In this document: positions 4,883-10,005 of the stretch, one piece after another
Layout of the letters: every line of letters begins with the position of its first letter
Position numbering within the stretch: the stretch's first letter is position 1
Source of the DNA: CAZTLI01 sp964614375
GTDB lineage: Bacteria > Chloroflexota > Anaerolineae > Aggregatilineales > Phototrophicaceae
NCBI GenBank assembly: GCA_964614375.1
Contig: CAZTLI010000179.1
Span: 1-10,005, forward strand
Direction of reading: 5' to 3'
Length of the DNA: 10,005 nt
Translations under genes and position numbers: made by a program
The notes under the pieces: generated by a model
Told to the model about the DNA's origin: nothing
What the model saw: only the letters and a program-made list of their open reading frames with translations
Databases searched by the model: none

Positions 4883-6328
4883 CACACGGTGAATCTTGAG
4901 CAGGTTTGTCTGCCCACCAATGCCAAAAGGCACGCCTGCAATAATGACCAATAAGTCACCGCGACTAACTAACCCTGCTTTCATTGCGGCACGAACAATG
5001 GTGCTTATCATTTCATCAATGGTGCTGAATTGTGGGACGACAAGCGGCACAACTCCCCACACCAAAGCCATACGACGATACGTTGATTCGTTTGGTGTGA
5101 CACAGAGGATCGGCGTTTGAGGGCGTTCTCTGGCGACGCGCCGGGCGGTATATCCTGTGAGTGTGCAGGTGACGATGGCACGCGGATCAATTGACCGTGA
5201 GATGTGATAGGTCGCTTCACTAATGGCATTTGAACTGGCTTCTATAGGGCTGGAATACGTCGTTTGTTCAACTACCCACTCTGTTGAATCGCTGCGCCAG
5301 AGGTGCTCTTCAGCAATGAGCGCGATGTTCGTCATTGTCTCGACAGCAAGTATAGGATATTTACCTGCGGCGGTCTCATTGCTGAGCATCACCGCATCCG
5401 TGCCATCAACAATGGCGTTATACACATCACTCGCTTCTGCGCGGGTGGGACGTGGGTTGTCCACCATTGAACTCAACATTTGGGTAGCAGTGATTACTGG
5501 TTTACTGGCCTCATTACAGAGTTTGATAATCCGTTTTTGCTGATATGGGACTTGTTCGGCGGGTGTTTCTATTCCTAAATCACCGCGCGCGACCATGATT
5601 CCATCAGATGCGGCAATAATCGACTCGATGTTTTTGAGAGCTTCGTGTTTTTCTATTTTGGCGATAATCGCAACTTCACCACCCAGATGTCGGATGAGCC
5701 ACTTGAGTTCTTGAATATCGGTTTCTGAGCGAACGAACGACATTGCAAGATAATCGGTTTTTTTCTTGAGCGCGAATTCAATATCCTCACGGTCTTTCGG
5801 GGTGATTGCCGACAACGTAAGATTGGCCGCAGGTGCGGTTACGCCTTTGCGTGAACTGAGCTTTCCGCCAATGACGACTTCGCAGACGAGCGACGAGCTA
5901 GTGGTTTCCTTGACAATAAATTCAAGGTTGCCATCATCTAACAGCAGCGTCATCCCTACAGCAATATCGCGGACAAATTCAGGATGGGGGAGTGCGATCA
6001 CGCCATCCTTGCCGGGAACGGCATCCAACGTCAGTGTCACCTTGTCGCCGGGTTGTATTTCAAAGGGTTCATCAGCGACCTGACCAATGCGAATTTTGGG
6101 GCCTTGAATATCACACATGATGGCGATAACCGCGCCCTCTGCATCTGCAATCTGACGGATGCGGTCAATCGTTTCACTGTGTTGTTCATGATTGCCGTGT
6201 GAGAAGTTAATCCGTGCGACATCCATTCCTGCTTTAATCATTTCGCGAATAGTCGCCTCACTATTCGACGCAGGGCCGATAGTGGCAACGACTTTGGTGC
6301 GTTTGCCATCAAATGGATTGCTCGACAC
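4862..6328 (-). CDS. pyk: Pyruvate kinase
   Basis: The enzyme transfers phosphate from PEP to ADP, giving pyruvate and ATP, the last step of glycolysis, in the cytosol. The 488-residue product has the standard A/B/C domain length, without the extra C-terminal PEP-utiliser-like domain of many Firmicutes. Visible landmarks are RTKVVATIGPAS (10-21), ARINFSHG (38-45) and the B domain (about 82-175). The catalytic segment IIAKIEKHEA has Lys224 and the metal ligand Glu226; MVARGDLG contributes Asp250. The VITATQMLSSMVDNPRPTRAE and DAVMLSNETAAGKYP motifs follow. DIQGPKIRI (73-81) has Lys where potassium-dependent enzymes have Glu (rabbit 117), predicting potassium independence. The start is GTG with an AAAGGAAA ribosome site. 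It lies 79 bases downstream of eno and is probably co-transcribed with it. Confidence 0.97.
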   Translation of the reverse strand: MSSNPFDGKRTKVVATIGPASNSEATIREMIKAGMDVARINFSHGNHEQHSETIDRIRQIADAEGAVIAIMCDIQGPKIRIGQVADEPFEIQPGDKVTLTLDAVPGKDGVIALPHPEFVRDIAVGMTLLLDDGNLEFIVKETTSSSLVCEVVIGGKLSSRKGVTAPAANLTLSAITPKDREDIEFALKKKTDYLAMSFVRSETDIQELKWLIRHLGGEVAIIAKIEKHEALKNIESIIAASDGIMVARGDLGIETPAEQVPYQQKRIIKLCNEASKPVITATQMLSSMVDNPRPTRAEASDVYNAIVDGTDAVMLSNETAAGKYPILAVETMTNIALIAEEHLWRSDSTEWVVEQTTYSSPIEASSNAISEATYHISRSIDPRAIVTCTLTGYTARRVARERPQTPILCVTPNESTYRRMALVWGVVPLVVPQFSTIDEMISTIVRAAMKAGLVSRGDLLVIIAGVPFGIGGQTNLLKIHRVGDEGEI

Positions 6329-6359
6329 GACGGTTTCCTTTCAGTTGGATCCTATTTAT

Positions 6360-6382
6360 GGTTACAGCTCTTCGCTGTATCC
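6360..6382 (-). repeat. Stem-loop in the eno-pyk intergenic spacer
   Basis: On the minus-strand transcript GGATACAGC pairs with GCTGTAACC across a GAAGA loop: six continuous pairs, one A-A mismatch, then two G-C pairs. It sits 31 bases before the pyk start and just upstream of the pyk ribosome-binding region. No U-run follows, so it is not an intrinsic terminator. It could be a processing or stability element that sets the relative output of eno and pyk, which is inference. Confidence 0.4.
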
Positions 6383-6407
6383 CTCACATCATCTCTTAAA
6401 TCTGACT

Positions 6408-7700
6408 CTAGACATCCATGTTCATGTTCGTAAAGGCGCTGCGACCTGCATAGACAGCGGCATTACCCAACTGCTCTTCAATACGTAAAAGCTGGTTAAA
6501 TTTTGCAACGCGATCAGTGCGAGCAGGCGCGCCTGTCTTGATTTGCCCCGCATTCATCGCGACAGCGAGGTCGGCAATCGTTGAGTCTTCCGTCTCGCCA
6601 CTGCGATGGCTGGTGACGACTGTCCAGCCGTGCCGCTGCGAGAGTTGGGCAGCAGCAAACGCTTCGGTCAGCGTACCGATTTGATTGACTTTGAATAACA
6701 GGGAATTGGCGGCTTTTTCGTTAATCGCCCGCTTTACTTTTTCGACATTGGTGACAAGCAAGTCATCGCCCACGATTTGTACTCTATCCCCAATTTTTGC
6801 GACGAGTTTTGACCAATTTTCCCAGTCATTTTCGCTCAGGCCATCCTCAATCGAAATAATGGGGTAGCGGTCAACCCAATCCGCCCAAAAATCGACCATC
6901 TCGGCGCCGCTAAGAACGCGCCCCTCTATGTCGAGGTGATACTTGCCATCTCTGTAAATTTCGGAGGTAGCAGGGTCGAGCGCGATGAAGATTTGTTCAC
7001 CCGCTTTATAACCCGCTTTGTCAATGGCCTGCATGATGACATCCAGCGCGGCTTGATTTGAACCCAAACTTGGCGCAAAACCACCCTCATCACCCACCGT
7101 GGTCGAATGGCCCTTATCGTGCAGGATGCCTTTGAGTGAATGATAAATTTCAACACCCCAGCGCAACCCTTCGCGGAAGCTGCCTGCGCCCACTGGCATG
7201 ACCATGAATTCCTGAAAATCGGTGCTGTTGGTCGCATGTTTGCCGCCATTCATAATATTCATCATGGGGACAGGCAAGACATGGGCGTGCGCGCCGCCTA
7301 GATACGCATACAACGGCAGATTGACACTGTTCGCCGCAGCGCGGGCGATAGCCATGGATACACCTAAGATGGCATTTGCACCCAGATTCTTTTTTGTCGA
7401 TGTGCCATCGAGTTCAATCATGTACTCGTCAATCGCCTTTTGATTGTAGGCCATCATGCCTTCTAACGCTTCGGCGATGGGGCCATTCACGGCCTCGACA
7501 GCCTTGAGTACGCCTTTGCCCTTGTAGCGATCTGAATCGCCATCACGCAGTTCCAGGGCTTCGTGCTCACCTGTGGAAGCGCCGCTGGGTACAATCGCGC
7601 GACCTACGGCACCATCGACAAGCGTAACGTCAACTTCAACGGTAGGGTTGCCGCGCGAATCCAGCACTTCCCGTCCGTGTATGGTTTCTATCACAGGCAT
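6408..7700 (-). CDS. eno: Enolase (phosphopyruvate hydratase)
   Basis: Enolase dehydrates 2-phosphoglycerate to PEP, the substrate of the pyruvate kinase encoded next. The 430-residue product is of normal length and opens with EVLDSRGNPTVEVDV (11-25) and the mobile loop PSGASTGEHEALELRDGD (38-55). Catalytic and metal residues are present: His154 in NGGKHATNSTDFQEF, Glu205 in VGDEGGFAP, magnesium ligands Asp242 (ALDPATSE), Glu285 (SIEDGL) and Asp312 (GDDLLVTN), and general base Lys337 (FKVNQIGTL). The SHRSGETED motif (364-372) and KTGAPARTDR (388-397) complete the active site. The ATG follows AAGGAGAA at seven bases. The HATNSTDFQEF wording matches what I recall of Chloroflexus-type enolases. 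The gene is first in the eno-pyk pair. Confidence 0.98.
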   Translation of the reverse strand: MPVIETIHGREVLDSRGNPTVEVDVTLVDGAVGRAIVPSGASTGEHEALELRDGDSDRYKGKGVLKAVEAVNGPIAEALEGMMAYNQKAIDEYMIELDGTSTKKNLGANAILGVSMAIARAAANSVNLPLYAYLGGAHAHVLPVPMMNIMNGGKHATNSTDFQEFMVMPVGAGSFREGLRWGVEIYHSLKGILHDKGHSTTVGDEGGFAPSLGSNQAALDVIMQAIDKAGYKAGEQIFIALDPATSEIYRDGKYHLDIEGRVLSGAEMVDFWADWVDRYPIISIEDGLSENDWENWSKLVAKIGDRVQIVGDDLLVTNVEKVKRAINEKAANSLLFKVNQIGTLTEAFAAAQLSQRHGWTVVTSHRSGETEDSTIADLAVAMNAGQIKTGAPARTDRVAKFNQLLRIEEQLGNAAVYAGRSAFTNMNMDV

Positions 7701-7723
7701 TTCAAGTTCTCCTTATTGGTTCA

Positions 7724-7739
7724 CTACACAGTTGTGTAG
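7724..7739. repeat. Inverted repeat CTACACA-GT-TGTGTAG in the eno leader
   Basis: The two seven-base arms are exact inverted copies with a two-base centre. It lies between the predicted eno transcript start (about 7777) and the ATG at 7700, ending about eight bases upstream of the ribosome site. The compact 16-base form is typical of an operator for a dimeric repressor. In RNA it could instead form a six-pair hairpin with a four-base loop near the ribosome site. Confidence 0.45.
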
Positions 7740-7783
7740 ACTGGATTCCACATTTATTGATTTTATGCCTGAATCTCCACAAG

Positions 7784-7792
7784 ATTATAACA
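7784..7792 (-). promoter_or_regulatory. Predicted extended -10 promoter for eno-pyk
   Basis: On the minus strand TGTTATAAT (7792-7784) is a perfect -10 box with an extended TGn element. No good -35 is found 17 bases upstream (ACCCAA), consistent with an extended -10 promoter. The predicted start is near 7777, giving a leader of about 76 bases that carries the inverted repeat at 7724-7739. Confidence 0.5.
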
Positions 7793-7852
7793 ACATCCGC
7801 ACAGCTTGGGTATGAGGAGCATTTAATCGTTTCAATTCTGGACTTTATCACA

Positions 7853-7881
7853 CTGACACAGCGCCTCGATTGCATTAGAAT
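7853..7881 (+). promoter_or_regulatory. Predicted promoter for the cysteine desulfurase-mnmA pair
   Basis: CTGACA (7853-7858) and TAGAAT (7876-7881) each match the sigma-70 consensus at five of six positions, with an optimal 17-base spacer; this is the best-scoring promoter in the window by eye. The predicted start is near 7888, with a leader of about 36 bases. The small palindrome GTATCATAC (7887-7895) lies over the predicted start. Confidence 0.6.
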
Positions 7882-7923
7882 AGGGTGTATCATACCACTG
7901 CCCGGTTAAATGAGGTTTAAGAT

Positions 7924-9096
7924 ATGACAGACCCTCGTGCCGTTTATCTTGATCATTCGGCTAGTACACCGACTGACCCGCGTGTGGTTGAGGCGATGCT
8001 GCCCTATTTCACCCAAGTTTATGGCAATTCGTCATCAGGCCACAGTTTTGGACGCGATGCGGAACGGGCAATTGAAGATGCCCGTGAGACGATTGCTCGC
8101 ATCCTCAACTGCAAACCGACGGAAATTATCTTTACCAGTGGCGGTTCTGAAAGTGATAATCTCGCGATTCGGGGTGCTGCGTGGGCGCGTAAACAACACG
8201 GCATTCATCTGATGACATCGCCGGTGGAACATAGTGCTGTAAGCAAAACGATCAAGCAGCTAGGCCAGGTTGTCGGCTTTGATTACACAGTTCTGCCCGT
8301 TGACAATCATGGTCTGGTGGATGTGGAAGACTTCGCGGCGGCATGTCGTCCAGATACGACATGCGCCAGTGTGATTTATGCCAGCAACGAAGTCGGGACG
8401 ATTCAGCCGATTCCGCGTCTGGCAGCAGCGGCACACGAGCGCGGCCTGCTGTTTCATACGGACGCCGTGCAGGCCGCAGGGCAATTGACGCTGGATGTGC
8501 AGGCTTTGGGTGTCGATTTTATGAGTCTTTCGGCACATAAATTTTATGGGCCAAAGGGTGTAGGCGTGCTCTATATTCGGGATGGCGCAGAATTTATATC
8601 GCATCAGACAGGCGGTAGCCATGAACACGGCCTCCGGGCAGGTACACACAATACGCCATTTATTGTGGGGATGGCGACGGCTCTCGAATTAGCCTATGCT
8701 GAATGTGAACAACATCAGGCGCACTATCGACACATGCGTGATATGCTCATTGATGGCATTTTGAGCAATGTGCCCGATAGTGCATTAACGGGTCATCCTG
8801 AGCAGCGCATACCGTCACACGCCAGTTTCATCTTTCCGGGGACGGACAGCTCCAATCTGGTGATGCATCTTGATATGCGTGGGGTAGCGGCGAGCGGTGG
8901 TTCTGCCTGTAAGACGGGTAATCCTGAACCGTCGAGTGTGCTGCTGGCAATGGGATATGACGAGACAGATGCGGTCAGTGGTTTACGGTTAACTGTAGGG
9001 CGACAAACCACTGCTGAAGCTATTGAATATGCTGTGACTGTTATCGCAGAAACGGTTGAGAAATTGCGGAAGCTAGAGCGAGAATTACAATCGTGA
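7924..9096 (+). CDS. Cysteine desulfurase, NifS/IscS family (probable MnmA sulfur donor)
   Basis: This PLP enzyme converts cysteine to alanine and holds the sulfur as a persulfide for transfer. The 390-residue product starts with VYLDHSASTPTDPRV (7-21). PLP-site residues are visible: TSGGSESDN (71-79), His103 in PVEHSAV, Asp180 and Gln183 in HTDAVQAAGQ, and the Schiff-base Lys206 in SLSAHKFYGPKG. The catalytic Cys329 lies in SGGSACKTGNPEPSSVLLAMG-type sequence, the mobile-loop form of class I (IscS/NifS) enzymes. Arg360 in LTVGR is the likely substrate-carboxylate contact. The ATG has GAGGTT six bases upstream. Its stop overlaps the mnmA start by four bases (GTGA). That linkage favours a tRNA-thiolation donor like Bacillus YrvO over a general Fe-S assembly enzyme, since no scaffold gene (iscU/sufU) is adjacent here. 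Confidence 0.95.
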   Translation: MTDPRAVYLDHSASTPTDPRVVEAMLPYFTQVYGNSSSGHSFGRDAERAIEDARETIARILNCKPTEIIFTSGGSESDNLAIRGAAWARKQHGIHLMTSPVEHSAVSKTIKQLGQVVGFDYTVLPVDNHGLVDVEDFAAACRPDTTCASVIYASNEVGTIQPIPRLAAAAHERGLLFHTDAVQAAGQLTLDVQALGVDFMSLSAHKFYGPKGVGVLYIRDGAEFISHQTGGSHEHGLRAGTHNTPFIVGMATALELAYAECEQHQAHYRHMRDMLIDGILSNVPDSALTGHPEQRIPSHASFIFPGTDSSNLVMHLDMRGVAASGGSACKTGNPEPSSVLLAMGYDETDAVSGLRLTVGRQTTAEAIEYAVTVIAETVEKLRKLERELQS

Positions 9097-10005
9097 CCGA
9101 CAAAGCAAAAGGACGTGTTGTTGTCGCCATGAGTGGTGGCGTGGATAGCTCTGTTGCGGCGGCGCTCTTAAAAGAACAGGGCTATGATGTCGTTGGCATG
9201 ATGATGCGGCTCTGGTCGGAAGAGACGGTGGGCGGTACTGTTCATAATCGCTGCTGCACGCCGGAGCAGATGAATGACGCGCGCCGGATTGCTGACAAAA
9301 TTGGCATTCCCTTTTATGTGCTGGATACTAAAGACGTGTTCCGCCGCAAAATTGTCGATTTTTTCATCGACCAGCATCGCAATGGGGTGACGCCGAACCC
9401 GTGTATGGAATGTAATCGGCATATCCGCTTTGATTTTCTGTTGAAAAATGCTCTCGCGCTGGATGCCGATTATCTGGCGACAGGGCACTACGCGCGCATT
9501 GACAGGGACGAAAACGGGCACTATCGCTTGCGTCAAGGCGTTGACTCTCACAAAGACCAGAGTTATGTGTTGAGTGTGATGGGGCAAGAACAGCTATCAC
9601 GCACGATGTTCCCGATTGGCGAATATCCCAAAGCCGAAGTGCGGGAGATGGCACGGGGTTATGGTCTGGATGTGGCAGGTAAGAAAGATAGTCAGGATTT
9701 GTGTTTTCTGGGTGATGGCGACTATCGTCGATTTCTGGGGGATTATGCGCCAGATGTGATGCAATCGGGGCCGATTGTGCTGCGGAATGGCGATGTCATT
9801 GGCGAACATAATGGGCTTGCCAATTATACGATTGGTCAGCGCAAGGGTTTGGGTGTGTCATCTGCCGAGCCCCTGTTTGTGCTGGCGATGAATCCCTATC
9901 GCAACGCACTAATTGTCGGTACGCGCGATGAATTGGGCAGCAGCACCTTGATTGCTAAACGGGTAAATTGGGTCAGTGGCAATACCCCCACTAAGTCCTT
10001 CCGGG
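9093..10005 (+). CDS. mnmA: MnmA, tRNA U34 2-thiouridylase (3' end beyond window)
   Basis: MnmA activates U34 of tRNA-Lys, -Glu and -Gln with ATP and inserts sulfur to give 2-thiouridine. The window holds 304 codons of a protein usually about 360 long. The GTG at 9093 overlaps the upstream stop (GTGA). The frame contains the PP-loop VVVAMSGGVDSS (9-20), RCCTPEQMNDARRIA (53-67), TPNPCMECN (100-108), ATGHYARI (129-136), DSHKDQSYVL (151-160) and KKDSQDLCFLG (197-207). It also has the tRNA-binding central region up to YTIGQRKGLGV (245-255). Cys107 and Cys204 align with the catalytic Cys102 and Cys199 of the E. coli enzyme; Cys104 replaces E. coli Asp99. A later ATG at codon 13 would cut the PP-loop, so GTG is the start. 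No strong ribosome site is seen, which fits coupling to the upstream gene. Confidence 0.96.
   Translation, partial: MTDKAKGRVVVAMSGGVDSSVAAALLKEQGYDVVGMMMRLWSEETVGGTVHNRCCTPEQMNDARRIADKIGIPFYVLDTKDVFRRKIVDFFIDQHRNGVTPNPCMECNRHIRFDFLLKNALALDADYLATGHYARIDRDENGHYRLRQGVDSHKDQSYVLSVMGQEQLSRTMFPIGEYPKAEVREMARGYGLDVAGKKDSQDLCFLGDGDYRRFLGDYAPDVMQSGPIVLRNGDVIGEHNGLANYTIGQRKGLGVSSAEPLFVLAMNPYRNALIVGTRDELGSSTLIAKRVNWVSGNTPTKSFR

Noticed and set aside
5223..6083. Plus-strand frames of 105-106 codons opposite pyk
   Set aside because: Ser/Thr-rich antisense shadows of a clearly conserved enzyme; no motifs.
7887..7895. GTATCATAC palindrome at the predicted desulfurase transcript start as an operator
   Set aside because: Arms are only four bases and the flanks do not extend the symmetry; too weak for a separate feature.
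8260..8649. 129-codon minus-strand frame opposite the cysteine desulfurase
   Set aside because: Antisense shadow; the plus strand is unambiguously coding.
1..10005. Mobile elements, CRISPR arrays, tRNA or rRNA genes
   Set aside because: No transposase or integrase frame, no regularly spaced repeats and no cloverleaf- or rRNA-like sequence was seen; the gaps between genes are all under 230 bases and are accounted for by leaders and promoters.

Overview
This 10 kb window is a chromosomal housekeeping segment of a bacterium, most likely a member of the Chloroflexota (Anaerolineae-like). The clue is protein style. The enolase carries the HATNSTDFQEF segment and overall wording I associate with Chloroflexus-type enolases. 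A signal-anchored, beta-rich envelope protein and a membrane-anchored double zinc-ribbon protein, both of a kind common in that phylum, sit among the conserved genes. Coding density is high, GTG/TTG starts are frequent, several genes overlap by 1-4 bases, and no mobile element, CRISPR array, rRNA or tRNA was seen. The lineage call is inference from recalled sequence and should be confirmed by a search.

Layout. Positions 1-1928 (minus strand) hold yebC, ruvC and ruvA, tightly packed in that transcription order, followed by the first codons of another minus-strand gene running off the left edge. ruvB is not in the window. A 133-base divergent region (1929-2061) has two back-to-back promoters around a small inverted repeat. 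On the plus strand it drives a TTG-initiated gene (2062-3417) for an unrecognised signal-anchored protein. That gene converges on radC (minus, 3414-4121) with overlapping stop codons. A second divergent region (4122-4264) has opposed promoters for radC and for a 197-residue membrane protein with two zinc ribbons (plus, 4265-4858), which converges on pyruvate kinase with only three bases between the stops. Enolase and pyruvate kinase form a minus-strand glycolytic pair (eno to pyk, 7700 to 4862). A third divergent region (7701-7923) separates eno from a plus-strand pair: an IscS/NifS-type cysteine desulfurase and mnmA, overlapping by four bases, with mnmA truncated by the right edge.

How the genes work together. 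RuvA and RuvC act on Holliday junctions, and RadC is a conserved JAB-domain protein historically linked to repair but of uncertain function. Eno and Pyk catalyse the last two steps of glycolysis (2-phosphoglycerate to PEP to pyruvate). The cysteine desulfurase most likely supplies persulfide sulfur directly to MnmA for 2-thiolation of U34 in Lys/Glu/Gln tRNAs. YebC is a translation- or transcription-associated factor. I see no wholly new multi-gene system. The most interesting items are the regulatory architecture of the three divergent regions, the stop-flanking inverted repeat at 4844-4882, the Cys-Cys-Cys arrangement of MnmA, the Lys-type pyruvate kinase, and the two poorly characterised membrane proteins.
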